Source of the DNA: Sphingosinicella sp. BN140058 | GTDB lineage: Bacteria; Pseudomonadota; Alphaproteobacteria; Sphingomonadales; Sphingomonadaceae | Assembly: GCF_004135585.1 (NCBI RefSeq) | Contig: NZ_CP035501.1 | Span: 5,341,501-5,405,500 of the forward strand | Reading direction: 5' to 3' | DNA: 64,000 bases | In this document: one piece after another, positions 6,962-16,102 of the stretch | Numbering within the stretch: position 1 is the first letter of the stretch | How the letters are laid out: the number at the start of each line of letters is the position of its first letter | Translations under genes and position numbers: made by a program | The notes under the pieces: generated by a model | What the model saw: the letters and a program-made list of their open reading frames with translations, nothing else | Databases searched by the model: none | Told to the model about the DNA's origin: nothing

Positions 6962-9589
6962 ATGCCGGAGAGTCGGACGCTGCTGATCGTCAAGGTGGGG
7001 GAGGGCGATCCGATCGACCTGCTCTTCGAGACGCTCGACGACGCGCCCGATCTTGCGCTGGCGACCGCCCGGCCGGTGCGCCTGGCCGAAGCCAAGCTGC
7101 TGCTCCAGCGGGAGGAACTCGCGGTTGCGCTGCTGATCGGCCGCGAGACCGAGGTCCAGGCCGCAGCCCGCGAACTTCGCGGGCTTCGCCCCAGCCTGCA
7201 CATCGTCACCGTCTCGATCGAGCAGGGCACCGCCCAGCTTGCGGTACAGGACTCCAATTTCGCCGAATTGCTGGTGGTGATCCGCTCGCTGCTCGACGAG
7301 GCGGCGGACACCGACAGCAAGCGGGTCGGCGTCACCCGCAACTATCGCGCCCATCTGCCGCCGTCGCGCCGCCGCGAGCGCGCGCGGCGGAACCTGCCGG
7401 TGCCTACCGGCCCCGCTACAGAGAGCGAGGTGGCGGGCAGCCTCGGCGCGGCTCTCACCTGGGTCGAGGCCGCAACGCGGGCGTTGATGGAGATGTGGCT
7501 CGGCAAGCCGAGCGAGTCGCCGGGCTTCGTCGTCAGCTGGGATTCGCTGCAGCGCTGGTGGACCGCGATCGCCGGCATCGCCAGCCGGCGCAGCGACACG
7601 GCCGATCGGGCATTCGACCGATTCCGGCAGCGACTGGTGGAGGAGCAGAAGAGCCAGACCCCGCTGGTACGCCTCGCCCGTCTGCTCGGCGACGACGACA
7701 TCGCGCTGAAGCTGCACCTGATCGTCGCCGCCAGCGATTTCGACGTTCGGTTCCACCGATTGTTCGGCGTTCTTCAGGACGATTTCGGGCGCCGTTATCC
7801 CTCGCTCGGTCTCGCCTGCGCGATCATTGCCGCTTCGCAAGAGGGAGCGACTCCGCTCTCGGTTCGGAGTGCCATCGCCGGCAACAGACTGCTCGGGCAG
7901 AGCGGGGTGATCGCCACCCTTGCTTCGGGTGCGGTGAACGCGGACGAACCGCTGCGCCTGGAACCCCGCGTCGTCGACTGGCTGCTCAATGCGCAGGACG
8001 AAAGCCTGATCCTGCAGGATGAACTGCGCCTCCTTCAGGGCTTCCCGGCAGACGCGGTCGACCTCGTGCCGACCGGCCGCCGGCGAACCATCCGGCTTGT
8101 CGAGCGGCGCGCGATCCAGGCGCATGGCGGGATCGACCAAGTGGCGGCGGTTCTTCTCGCGGGATCGGTCCCGGGCTGGCTGGAAGCCGATGCCGGCGCG
8201 CTGGCCGGCGTGGAGGTGCGGATCGCAGCGCCGGAGTCGCTGCCCGCCGCAGACGCGATCGAGCGGACGCTGGCGCTGCACGTGGCGACCGCCAACCTCA
8301 CCGGACGCCGGCTCGTCGTCGATCTGCGTGGGCCGGGCGGCATGGGCTTGTGGCAAGCCTTGCTGCCATTGCTCGACCTTGCCGATGCGCCGCCTTACGC
8401 GATCGCGCCCAATCCGGCGCAGCTGCTCGGGGCGGCGGTGCGCGGCGATCTCGCAATCGCGATGCTGCCGCCGCCGACGGCTGCGGACCGCCGGGCCGCG
8501 GTGGCTGCGATCCTGGGAATTGAGGAGGACGAAGACGATCGTGACGAGGCTGCAGGCGGGCTCGTCGACAGCCTTTCCGACCGCTTCCGTATCGGACCGG
8601 TGCAGATGGCTGACGCGGGTGCGCTGGCACGGGCCTCTGCCGCCGGAAAGGGCCGGTCCGGCGTCCCCGACGACGACGATTGGCTCAGTGGCTTTCGCCG
8701 TGCCGCAGGCGCCAGCGCGCCGAGCCTCGCCCGCCGCATCGAACCTCAATCCTGCACGTCCGGCGAGGGCGAACGGCCGTCGGGCTTTCCCTGCCTCACC
8801 GACGTCGTGCTGCCGCCCGATCAGCATGAGCAGCTTCGCGCGGTGCTCCGGCACGTCCGCTGTGCATCGACGGTGCTCGACGATTGGGGCTTCCGTGCGC
8901 TCGTCGATGCCGCCGGGATCGCCGCCTTGTTCACCGGCGAGAGCGGCACCGGTAAGACGATGGCGGCGCATGCGCTCGCTTCCGAGCTCGGGGCGGATCT
9001 CTACGCGATCGATCTCGCCAACATCGTCTCCAAATATATCGGCGAGACGGAGAAGAATCTCGACGTCATCTTCGACGATGCCGAGCGCGCCGGCGCCGTC
9101 TTGCTGTTCGACGAGGCCGACGCCCTGTTCGGCAAGCGCAGCAACGTCGGCGACGCCCATGATCGCTACGCCAACATCGAAGTCGCCTATCTGCTGCAGC
9201 GCATGCAGCTCTTTCCCGGCCTCGCCATTCTCACCACCAACCATCCCGAGAATATCGACGCTGCGTTCACGCGGCGGCTGCGCTTCCGGGTCGATTTCCC
9301 GCGTCCGGACGTCGCCGCCCGCCACGCCATCTGGGAACAGTCGGTTCCGGAGCGGCTTCGCACCGGCTTCTTCGATCTGAAGCAGGTCGCGGCCGCGCTC
9401 GACGTCACCGGCGGCACGATCCGGCTGATGGGGCTGCACGCCGCCATGCTCGCGGCCGAGAGCGGCGAGCATATCTCGTTCGCGCACGTGCTCGAGGGCG
9501 CCCGCGCCATGCTCGTCCGGCTCGGTTCCTATTCGGAGCTGCCGCGGCTCGACGCGATCGCCCAAGCGCACCGGGCGGAGGCCGCGTGA
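6962..9589 (+). CDS. eCIS AAA+ ATPase (Afp15/Pvc15-like)
   Basis: First gene of the contractile injection cluster. The C-terminal ~250 residues form an AAA+ domain: Walker A GESGTGKT (~660), Walker B AVLLFDEADALFGKRS, sensor-1 ILTTNHPENID and arginine-finger region FTRRLRFRVDFP. The first ~600 residues are helical and unrecognised, giving 875 in total. In Afp and PVC particles the Afp15-type ATPase helps assembly or effector loading but is not part of the final particle. I chose ATG 6962 (GGAGG at 6946-6950). ATG 6908 would add 18 Arg-rich residues without a ribosome site. It overlaps the next gene by one base. Confidence 0.85.
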   Translation: MPESRTLLIVKVGEGDPIDLLFETLDDAPDLALATARPVRLAEAKLLLQREELAVALLIGRETEVQAAARELRGLRPSLHIVTVSIEQGTAQLAVQDSNFAELLVVIRSLLDEAADTDSKRVGVTRNYRAHLPPSRRRERARRNLPVPTGPATESEVAGSLGAALTWVEAATRALMEMWLGKPSESPGFVVSWDSLQRWWTAIAGIASRRSDTADRAFDRFRQRLVEEQKSQTPLVRLARLLGDDDIALKLHLIVAASDFDVRFHRLFGVLQDDFGRRYPSLGLACAIIAASQEGATPLSVRSAIAGNRLLGQSGVIATLASGAVNADEPLRLEPRVVDWLLNAQDESLILQDELRLLQGFPADAVDLVPTGRRRTIRLVERRAIQAHGGIDQVAAVLLAGSVPGWLEADAGALAGVEVRIAAPESLPAADAIERTLALHVATANLTGRRLVVDLRGPGGMGLWQALLPLLDLADAPPYAIAPNPAQLLGAAVRGDLAIAMLPPPTAADRRAAVAAILGIEEDEDDRDEAAGGLVDSLSDRFRIGPVQMADAGALARASAAGKGRSGVPDDDDWLSGFRRAAGASAPSLARRIEPQSCTSGEGERPSGFPCLTDVVLPPDQHEQLRAVLRHVRCASTVLDDWGFRALVDAAGIAALFTGESGTGKTMAAHALASELGADLYAIDLANIVSKYIGETEKNLDVIFDDAERAGAVLLFDEADALFGKRSNVGDAHDRYANIEVAYLLQRMQLFPGLAILTTNHPENIDAAFTRRLRFRVDFPRPDVAARHAIWEQSVPERLRTGFFDLKQVAAALDVTGGTIRLMGLHAAMLAAESGEHISFAHVLEGARAMLVRLGSYSELPRLDAIAQAHRAEAA

Positions 9590-10161
9590 TGGCGATCGAT
9601 CTCGTCACCGCTGCCATCGTGGATGCCATCAAGGCGTCGCTGCGCAATGCTCCAGGCGTACCGCCGGGCGCCTTCAACATCGTCGTCGGGCCGCCCAATG
9701 GCGGCGGCTCGGCGGACCTCGTCCTGTTCCTGTATCTGATCACGCCGGCACCGGAATTGCGCAACGCCGAGCGAATCCGGCCCTTTCCCAATCTGGGCGA
9801 TGCGCCGCAATCGATGGCGCCGGCGGTGCCGCTGGAGCTCCATTATCTGCTGAGCCTCGGCGCACAGACCAGCTCCGCCATCGCCCAAGGCCTCGCGATG
9901 CTCGGTGACTCGATCCGGGCGATCGAGGCCGCGTCGCCGCTCGCAGTGCCTGCCGGCGGGCAGAGCGCGGTGTGGCTGTCGCTGCTGCCGCTCACCACCG
10001 ACGAGATGTCGCGCATCTGGGGCCTGTTCCCGAACGAGAATTGCAGATCGTCCTTCGCCTTCCGCGCCTCGCCGGTGTGGATCGATCCGCGCGCGCCGGC
10101 CGAACCGATCCCGCCGGTCACCGATGACGAGGCCATCGTCGGTCGGAAGGAGGCGGCATGA
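9589..10161 (+). CDS. Pvc16/DUF4255-family tail cap protein
   Basis: This 190-residue protein begins MAIDLVTAAIVDAI, then shows FNIVVGPP, LVLFLYLI, VPLELHYLLS, AQGLAMLGDSIRAIE and a MSRIWGLFP segment. That pattern is the DUF4255/Pvc16 family, which caps the distal end of the tube and sheath in Afp/PVC-type particles. The start ATG 9589 overlaps the ATPase stop (TGATG), indicating translational coupling; the GTG three bases earlier is also possible. It shares a 4-base overlap with the next gene. Confidence 0.85.
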   Translation: MAIDLVTAAIVDAIKASLRNAPGVPPGAFNIVVGPPNGGGSADLVLFLYLITPAPELRNAERIRPFPNLGDAPQSMAPAVPLELHYLLSLGAQTSSAIAQGLAMLGDSIRAIEAASPLAVPAGGQSAVWLSLLPLTTDEMSRIWGLFPNENCRSSFAFRASPVWIDPRAPAEPIPPVTDDEAIVGRKEAA

Positions 10162-10850
10162 CCGCGCTCGACCTGCCCAGCCCGGACTCGATCAAGCGCC
10201 GCGCCATGTTCGCCCTGGACTTGGTCGATCCGATCACCGGCCGGTTCGCCGGTGCCGACATGGCGGTGACCCTCGCCGGCTTTCGTCCGCCCCGGATCGC
10301 CTCCAATGGCCGGCTCGTCTGGAACGACGTCGATCCACCGGCGCCGCGCGATCTCGTCGTGCGCGGGGTCTCGCGCAGCGGCGCCTTTGCGCCGTTCGAA
10401 ACCGCGTGGACGACGCCCGAGCGGGCTCCGGGCGACGACGGCGCCGGCCTCATCCACCGCATCACGCTCGAGCCGACCGGACTCTACGAGCCGCCTGCGG
10501 GGGCGCTCGCCGCGGCCGGCATGCTGATCGGGGATGGCGTCGGCCGCGCGCCGGTCGCCGGGGCCGAGATCCGGATCGAGCTTCGCGAAGCCGGATCGGC
10601 GGCGGTGATCGCGGGCTCCTACCAGGGCCGAACCGACCTTCGCGGCGGCTTCGTCGTCGTCGCCGGCGACATCGGCCTGGCGACGCCCGCCGCCGCCTCG
10701 CCGGGCCCCGAGGGCGGCCTGGTGGGCTGGCTGAGGATCGCGCGTGGCGCCGACGTCAGATTCTCGCCGCTGCTGCCGCTGCGCCGGGACCGGCTGCATC
10801 GGCTGCCGGCCCCGCTCGTCTGGGCGGATCTCGGCGAGGATCCGCCCTGA
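10158..10850 (+). CDS. eCIS-linked protein with carboxypeptidase-regulatory-like fold
   Basis: The 230-residue product has no signal peptide or membrane segment. The middle (VAGAEIRIELRE ... GRTDLRGGFVVVAGD) resembles the beta-sandwich carboxypeptidase-regulatory/Cna-B-like module, with substituent, linker and D-x-x-G-x-F elements. The N-terminal half (FALDLVDPITGRFAGADM) also looks beta-rich. Proteins of this kind occur in eCIS-like clusters next to the cap gene and could decorate the particle (inference). The exact role is unknown. It starts within the previous gene's stop (ATGA-type overlap). Confidence 0.65.
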   Translation: MTALDLPSPDSIKRRAMFALDLVDPITGRFAGADMAVTLAGFRPPRIASNGRLVWNDVDPPAPRDLVVRGVSRSGAFAPFETAWTTPERAPGDDGAGLIHRITLEPTGLYEPPAGALAAAGMLIGDGVGRAPVAGAEIRIELREAGSAAVIAGSYQGRTDLRGGFVVVAGDIGLATPAAASPGPEGGLVGWLRIARGADVRFSPLLPLRRDRLHRLPAPLVWADLGEDPP

Positions 10851-10889
10851 GCGCGGTCGACACCGCCCGAACCAGACAGGAGACGGAAC

Positions 10890-11987
10890 ATGATCATCCA
10901 AGCCGACACAGCGCAGCAGAACGAAGGGACGGATCCGACCGAAGGGCAGGGGAACGTCGTCGACGACGGCCGCCAGCTCGCCTCCGCCGGAAGCGACGAC
11001 ACGCCGCCGGCGCGGCGAAGCGGCGCGGCGACGCGGCAAGGCGGGGCCGCACCCGCATCGGCTGCCGAAAGCGGTGCGGCACCGCCGCAGCTGCCCGCGG
11101 CGGACGATCCGCGCGACGACAAGGTCGAGGATCTCGCCAGGGCGGCTGCGATCGCAGAAGCCCGCAAGGCGATCGAATCCGCGACGATCGAGATTCACTC
11201 GACCGCCTGGGACAAGGAGAAGGCGCGCCGGGCAGCGGCCGACGACTATAAGCTGGCGGTCGCGCCGGATGGGATCGTCTGGGCCAAGTTCAAGGCGGCC
11301 GACGCCGATTTCGAGCGTACTGCGGGCGACATGGCGGACAAGGTGGACGACTGGATCGCCGCCAATCTCAGCGATCCCAAAGCGCGCCTGCGGCAGTTGC
11401 TCGAAGAGCGCCGCCAGCTCGGCGATCGGCTTCGCAGCCGCTACGGCGAGCGCGAGCGCGCCCGGGCGGAGGCGCAGAGCGCGGCCAAGAGGTGGAGCGA
11501 CGCCTTCGCCGCCTGGTCGAAGCCGGGTGCCAGGGCTTCGGCCCTGATCGGCGAATATGCCGACAAGATCCGCAAGCTCAACGCTGAGATCAACAATGAC
11601 GAAAATCGCGATCTCGCCATCTTCACCTTCTGGTTCGAGGTCGCGCCCAAGCACCTGCAATTGCGGGTCAAGCCGCTGCCGGCGGAGATCGCCCAGAATG
11701 TTGAGGCGCTGCGCGAGGCGCTGAAGCCCGACAACGATCTTCGCCGCCGCCTCAAGCTCGGCAAGGACCGGGACGACGGCAGCCTCTTCCTCGATCCCGC
11801 GCTCGATTATGCCGAGCACCGCAAGACACTGCTGACCCGCTGGGCCGAGGCGGCGGACAAGCTCGGCGAGGCCGAGGCCGCCTACAAGCTGCGGCCCGAC
11901 GATGCCGCGGCGCTGAAGCAGCGCGCCGACAAGCTCAAGGACGACGGCTGGCAGAAGACTGCGGCCGAGATCCTGAAGGCGGCCTGA
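10890..11987 (+). CDS. Unrecognised coiled-coil protein of the eCIS cluster
   Basis: The product has 365 residues. The first ~85 are Gly/Ala/Pro/Asp-rich and probably disordered. From ~85 to the end it is almost entirely charged helix, with runs such as LRQLLEERRQLGDRLRS, KIRKLNAEINNDEN and EAAYKLRPDDAAALKQRADK that look like long coiled coil. There is no signal peptide and I recognise no family. It sits immediately before the sheath gene, and no other tape-measure candidate is apparent in the cluster. A role in tail length or assembly is therefore possible but unproven. GACAGGAGACGG provides the ribosome site. Confidence 0.75.
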   Translation: MIIQADTAQQNEGTDPTEGQGNVVDDGRQLASAGSDDTPPARRSGAATRQGGAAPASAAESGAAPPQLPAADDPRDDKVEDLARAAAIAEARKAIESATIEIHSTAWDKEKARRAAADDYKLAVAPDGIVWAKFKAADADFERTAGDMADKVDDWIAANLSDPKARLRQLLEERRQLGDRLRSRYGERERARAEAQSAAKRWSDAFAAWSKPGARASALIGEYADKIRKLNAEINNDENRDLAIFTFWFEVAPKHLQLRVKPLPAEIAQNVEALREALKPDNDLRRRLKLGKDRDDGSLFLDPALDYAEHRKTLLTRWAEAADKLGEAEAAYKLRPDDAAALKQRADKLKDDGWQKTAAEILKAA

Positions 11988-12018
11988 TTTTCGCTCTTTC
12001 TTCGAAACGGAGGCTCCC

Positions 12019-13551
12019 ATGCCCGAATATCTCGCACCCGGCGTGTTCATCGAGGAGATCGAGCGTGGACCACGCCCGATCGAAGGCGTCGCGACCAGCA
12101 CCGCCGCCTTTCTGGGCGAAACCGAGCGCGGCCGGACACGTCCGCTGATGGTGACCAGCTACAACGAATATCGGCGCCATTTCGGCAGCGTCTTCGCCGA
12201 GGGCAAATACATGCCCTACGCGCTGTCCGGCTTCTTCGAAAATGGCGGCCGGCGCGCCTACGTCTGCCGCATCGTCGGCCCCGGTGCCGAGACGTCGTCG
12301 CTGGATATCGGCGCCTTGCGCTTCTCGGCTCTGGGTGCCGGGAAATGGGGCGACCGGATCCTCATCCGGATCGACGAGAGCTCGACCAGAACCGGTACGG
12401 ATCCGATCGGCTTTCGTCTGCGTATCGCCTATTGGCAGGTGGATCCGCCGGGCGGAAGCTTCCCGGACCCGTTCGATCCGACGCAGAGCGACACGCTGCC
12501 CAAGCCGACGCTCACCGAGGATTTCAACGACCTCGTCTGGAACAACCCGCTTTCGCCGGATTACTTCCTGAAGCGGCTCCAGGACGCGTCCGCGCTGATC
12601 CAGGTGTCGGTGATCGGTGACGTCACCGACGTTCCCGTCACCCCGCTTACCCCGCTCTCCGGTGGTGCCGATGCCGGCGCGGCGCCCGGCGTTCCGGAAT
12701 ATGAAGGGCAGGATCCGGACAGCCAGCGGCGGACCGGCCTCGCCGCGCTCGATCTCGACGAATATCGCGAGGTCGCGCTCGTCACGGCCCCTGCGGCGCC
12801 GGTCGACGTCGTCTCGAAGGTGATTTCGCACTGCGAACGGAGCCGCTTCCGCTTCGCCGTGATCGATCCCGAGCGCGGCAGCGCCAATGCCGCGTCGCTC
12901 GATCCGCGAAGCGACTGGGACACGCAATATGCCGCCTTCTATTATCCATGGATCGCCGTCGCCGATCTGCAAAGCGGGGTCCGCCGGCAGGTGCCGCCCA
13001 GCGGCCACGTGCTCGGCCTCTACGCCCGCACCGATATCGATCGCGGGGTCTGGAAGGCGCCGGCGAACGATGTTCTGCGCGGCGTCGTCGACCTCGAATA
13101 TTATGTCGATACCGGCACGCAGGAGGTGCTCAATCCGCGCGGCGTCAACGCCATCCGGCGCTTCCCCGGACGCGGCATCCGGGTGTGGGGCGCACGCACG
13201 CTGAGCTCCAACTCGCTGTGGAAATATGTCAGCGTCCGCCGACTGTTCATCTTCCTCGAGCGCTCCATCTACGAGGGCACCCAATGGGTGGTGTTCGAGC
13301 CCAATGACGAACGATTGTGGGAGCGGGTCAAGGACACGATCCGGCTGTTCCTGCGCACCCAGTGGCGCAACGGCGCGCTGATGGGACGGAGCGAGGAGGA
13401 GGCGTTCCTCATCGCCTGCGACCGTTCGACGATGACCCAGGACGATATCCTGAACGGCCGACTGATCTGCGAGATCGGCATCGCGCCGGTGCGGCCGGCG
13501 GAATTCGTCATCTTCCGGATCTTCCAGAACACGGCCGAAGCGCAGCCCTGA
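12019..13551 (+). CDS. Contractile tail sheath protein
   Basis: 510 residues. The N-terminus YLAPGVFIEEIERGPRPIEG and the following VATSTAAFLGETERG are diagnostic of phage and eCIS sheath proteins (Afp2-4, phage_sheath family). The C-terminal domain (INAIRRFPGRGIRVWGARTL-type segment, then YVSVRRLFIFLERSI and GALMGRSEEEAFLIACD) is the conserved core that holds the sheath mesh together. Its contraction drives the inner tube outward. Only one sheath gene is present, whereas Afp has three. The ribosome site GAAACGGAGG precedes ATG 12019, and the tube gene follows 22 bases later. Confidence 0.95.
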   Translation: MPEYLAPGVFIEEIERGPRPIEGVATSTAAFLGETERGRTRPLMVTSYNEYRRHFGSVFAEGKYMPYALSGFFENGGRRAYVCRIVGPGAETSSLDIGALRFSALGAGKWGDRILIRIDESSTRTGTDPIGFRLRIAYWQVDPPGGSFPDPFDPTQSDTLPKPTLTEDFNDLVWNNPLSPDYFLKRLQDASALIQVSVIGDVTDVPVTPLTPLSGGADAGAAPGVPEYEGQDPDSQRRTGLAALDLDEYREVALVTAPAAPVDVVSKVISHCERSRFRFAVIDPERGSANAASLDPRSDWDTQYAAFYYPWIAVADLQSGVRRQVPPSGHVLGLYARTDIDRGVWKAPANDVLRGVVDLEYYVDTGTQEVLNPRGVNAIRRFPGRGIRVWGARTLSSNSLWKYVSVRRLFIFLERSIYEGTQWVVFEPNDERLWERVKDTIRLFLRTQWRNGALMGRSEEEAFLIACDRSTMTQDDILNGRLICEIGIAPVRPAEFVIFRIFQNTAEAQP

Positions 13552-13573
13552 CCGGCTGCAAGAGGAGGCGCAT

Positions 13574-14008
13574 ATGGCACGCAACGACCCGCTCCGTAAC
13601 TTCCGCTTCAGGGTGGAAATCGACCAGGTCACCCAGGGCTTTTTCAGCGAGGTGGCGATCGGCGAGACGACCACCGAGGCGGTCGACTATCGCGAGGGCA
13701 TCGATCCCACGCACGTCCGCAAGCTGCCCGGGCTCACCAAATACGGCAACATCACGCTCAAGTGGGGCGTGACCGACTCCACCGAGCTCTACGAGTGGCA
13801 CAAGAAGATCGTGGGCGGCGGCATCAAGGACAATCGCAAGTCGGTGAAGATCATCGTCATCGACGAATCCGGCGCCGACAAGGCGAGCTTCCTCGTCTCG
13901 GAAGCGTGGCCGACCAAATACGATCCGAGCGACCTCAACGGCAAGGGCAACGAGGTCTTCATCGAGCTGCTCGAGCTGGTCAACGAAGGCATCGAGCGCA
14001 CCCGTTAA
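13574..14008 (+). CDS. Tail tube protein 1 (gp19-like)
   Basis: A 144-residue protein of the T4 gp19/Afp1 tube family: DPLRNFRFRVEIDQVTQGFFSE, a central KLPGLTKYGNITLKWG strand pair, LYEWHKKIVGGGI and the C-terminal EVFIELLELVNEGIER. Stacked hexamers form the inner tube of the particle, through which or inside which cargo is carried. The ribosome site AAGAGGAGG lies upstream of ATG 13574. A second, divergent tube-like gene occurs at 14588, as in other eCIS clusters where one form caps the baseplate end. Confidence 0.95.
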   Translation: MARNDPLRNFRFRVEIDQVTQGFFSEVAIGETTTEAVDYREGIDPTHVRKLPGLTKYGNITLKWGVTDSTELYEWHKKIVGGGIKDNRKSVKIIVIDESGADKASFLVSEAWPTKYDPSDLNGKGNEVFIELLELVNEGIERTR

Positions 14009-14020
14009 GCGGAGGACGAC

Positions 14021-14407
14021 ATGGACCGCATCGCATCGGGCGCGTTCCGCACCGAAATCGAATTCACCCTGCCCAAGGGCTTCATCGACGACACCGGCGT
14101 TCTGCACCGCCGCGGCGTGATGCGGCTCGCCACCGCGGCCGACGAGATCCTGCCGCTGCGCGACCCGCGGGTGCAATCCAACCCGGCCTATCTCACCATC
14201 ATCATCCTCGCCCGGGTAATCGTGAAGCTCGGCGGCGTGCCGACCATCGACACCCAATTGGTCGAGCAGCTCTTCGCCTGCGACCTCGATTATCTGAGGG
14301 GCCTCTACGAAGCGATCAACAGCGCCGACGAGCCGGACGGCCTGCCCGAGCAGGGGCGCGCCAACGGCCGGACGGCGGGGGGCCTGCCCGTCCTGGGGGA
14401 AGCCTGA
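14021..14407 (+). CDS. Phage-tail assembly chaperone-like protein
   Basis: 128 residues, beginning with IASGAFRTEIEFTLPKGFID and followed by GVMRLATAADEILPLRDPRVQ and a helical VEQLFACDLDYLRGLYEAIN. This is the small protein that follows the first tube gene in many eCIS and myophage tail clusters, where it is taken to be a tail assembly chaperone. I base this on resemblance and position. The C-terminal ~30 residues (GRANGRTAGG) look flexible. It overlaps the next gene (TGATG). Confidence 0.65.
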   Translation: MDRIASGAFRTEIEFTLPKGFIDDTGVLHRRGVMRLATAADEILPLRDPRVQSNPAYLTIIILARVIVKLGGVPTIDTQLVEQLFACDLDYLRGLYEAINSADEPDGLPEQGRANGRTAGGLPVLGEA

Positions 14408-14586
14408 TGGCCTACCCCGTGGCCGAACTGTACGGGGAGATGGCGTTCATCGCCGCGCATTTCCACTGGAGCAGCGAGACGCTGATGACCATGGCGCATG
14501 GCGAGCGGCGGCGCTGGTGCCGCGAAATCTCGGCAATCAATCGGCTGCAGAGCGGGGCGCCGGCCGACCCGTTTGCGGGGCTCTGA
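14407..14586 (+). CDS. Small eCIS protein after the assembly chaperone
   Basis: 59 residues starting at ATG 14407, which overlaps the previous stop. It is rich in aromatic residues and helix-forming (AELYGEMAFIAAHFHWSSET, MAHGERRRWCREISAIN). A gene of the same size and position is common in eCIS clusters between the chaperone and the second tube protein, much like phage gpG/gpGT chaperone pairs. Function is unproven, but the tight coupling on both sides supports translation. Confidence 0.7.
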   Translation: MAYPVAELYGEMAFIAAHFHWSSETLMTMAHGERRRWCREISAINRLQSGAPADPFAGL

Positions 14587-14587
14587 G

Positions 14588-15037
14588 GTGGCGGTCACCG
14601 ATCCTTATGCGGGATTCCGCTTCGTCGTTCTGCTCGATCAGGTGCGGGTCGCGGGCTTCGCCAAGGTGCGCGGGCTCGGGCGCGAAACGCGGGTCGAGAC
14701 GTTCCGGGAGGGCGGGGTCAACGATCACGAACACAAGCTCGTGACGATGACCAGCTACGGCAACCTCATCCTGGAGCGCGGCCTCGCCGACCCGGAGATG
14801 CTGGTGTGGCACCAGCTCGTCATCGAGGGCCGGGTGCTGCGGCGCATGCTCACCATCTCGCTGCGCGACGAGAATGATCGTGAGGCGTGGAGCTGGCTGG
14901 TCCATGGCGCCTTCCCGGTAAAATGGTCGGTGGCCGATTTCGACGCAGCGTCGGGCCAGATCGTCGCGGAGACGGTCGAGCTCGCCCATAACGGATTCCT
15001 GGTGAAACCCGGGCTTCGCGGGAGCCGGGCGGCATGA
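14588..15037 (+). CDS. Tail tube protein 2 (gp19-like)
   Basis: 149 residues from GTG 14588, one base after the previous stop; the frame is open further upstream but that part overlaps another real gene. DPYAGFRFVVLLDQVRVAGFAKV, VTMTSYGNLILERGLAD, MLVWHQLVIEG and AETVELAHNGFLV align with the gp19 tube fold. It is clearly divergent from tube protein 1. In Afp/PVC-like systems the second tube form (Afp5) joins the tube to the spike/baseplate, and I infer that role here. Confidence 0.9.
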   Translation: MAVTDPYAGFRFVVLLDQVRVAGFAKVRGLGRETRVETFREGGVNDHEHKLVTMTSYGNLILERGLADPEMLVWHQLVIEGRVLRRMLTISLRDENDREAWSWLVHGAFPVKWSVADFDAASGQIVAETVELAHNGFLVKPGLRGSRAA

Positions 15038-16092
15038 CGCCTCGTCCGCCCCTCGGCATCGTCCGTCCGCTGGCGCGCACCGTGTTCGCCCGCGAGGCGA
15101 TGGCGCGGGGGCGCACGCGTCCGCTGTCGATGTTCTGGCGGCGCCCGCGCCGGCAGCCGAACCGGGCTGCGACCCTGATCCGCCACGCACCGCACTTCGC
15201 GCTGACCCTCAACCTTGCATTCTCGCATCATGCGGGCGCGGCTGCCGCCTTGCGGGCGCGCCGAGATCAGGCGCCGAGCGCCGGTGCGGCGAGGGCAACT
15301 CGTCTTCAGCCTTCCAGGCTGGTCGAACGTCTGTTCGCATCTTTCAGGCCGCAGAGGGCACAGGCCGGTCTTGCGCCGATCCTCGCGGAGCATCCGGTGT
15401 GGATCGAGCGGGCTGCGGCGCGGAACGTCGGGAATTCCGAGCAATTGGCCGTTCGCTTGGCGCCCGGCGCAGCCATGACCCCGTTGGGGTTCCGGGCACC
15501 AGCGGCGTTGACGCGCCGATCATCGCCGACGGAGCGCCGGCTGCAAGGGGCCGATGCGGCAGAACGCGGCGTCCCCAGGAGTGCGCAGGCGGGCTCCTCG
15601 GGCATGCCTTTCGAGTCAGTCCGGCCTTCCACCTTCGTGCTGGATCGGCTCGTCGTCGCACGCGGCGAACGAACCCTGATCCACTCGCTGGCCAACATTT
15701 CGCGCCAGGCGCCAATCGCGCCGGCATCGCCGCAGTCCCGCGCGCGAAGGTCTCTGTCCATGCCGCTTTCCCTGGTCGCACCTGCCGCCCCCAGAACGGC
15801 GCAGCTTGTGCAGGAAGGGAGGCCCTCCGTTGCGCGTGCGCGCCCTGTCGAGCGTGTCTGGGCGACCCCCAGGACCGGTGGCGGGGAGGGCACAGCCGTG
15901 TCGCTGCTGCAGCCGCACATGCGCGACGGTGCGGCAGCGGCCGCCGGCTTCATCCCGTCGGCGGATGCGGCGCGGCCGATCGCGGTCGCGGCCACGGTGC
16001 CCGCCGCGCCGGACGTCAATCTGATGGTCGATGAAGTGATGCGCCGGATCGACCGGCGGCTGCGCAGCGAAAAGCTGCGCCGCGGCATGTGA
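15034..16092 (+). CDS. Long Arg/Ala/Pro-rich protein in the Afp6 position
   Basis: 352 residues of low-complexity, mostly disordered sequence rich in Arg, Ala, Pro and Ser, with almost no predicted hydrophobic core. The last ~25 residues (VNLMVDEVMRRIDRRLRSEK) form an amphipathic Arg-rich helix. I recall this ending from the small protein between the second tube and the LysM protein in many eCIS clusters. In Afp the gene at this position (afp6) encodes only a short protein, so most of this one is extra. The start ATGA overlaps the tube gene stop. The frame is used despite low complexity: codon-position GC is normal and both neighbours are tightly packed. Confidence 0.7.
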   Translation: MTPRPPLGIVRPLARTVFAREAMARGRTRPLSMFWRRPRRQPNRAATLIRHAPHFALTLNLAFSHHAGAAAALRARRDQAPSAGAARATRLQPSRLVERLFASFRPQRAQAGLAPILAEHPVWIERAAARNVGNSEQLAVRLAPGAAMTPLGFRAPAALTRRSSPTERRLQGADAAERGVPRSAQAGSSGMPFESVRPSTFVLDRLVVARGERTLIHSLANISRQAPIAPASPQSRARRSLSMPLSLVAPAAPRTAQLVQEGRPSVARARPVERVWATPRTGGGEGTAVSLLQPHMRDGAAAAAGFIPSADAARPIAVAATVPAAPDVNLMVDEVMRRIDRRLRSEKLRRGM

Positions 16093-16102
16093 GGAGGGGC
16101 GG

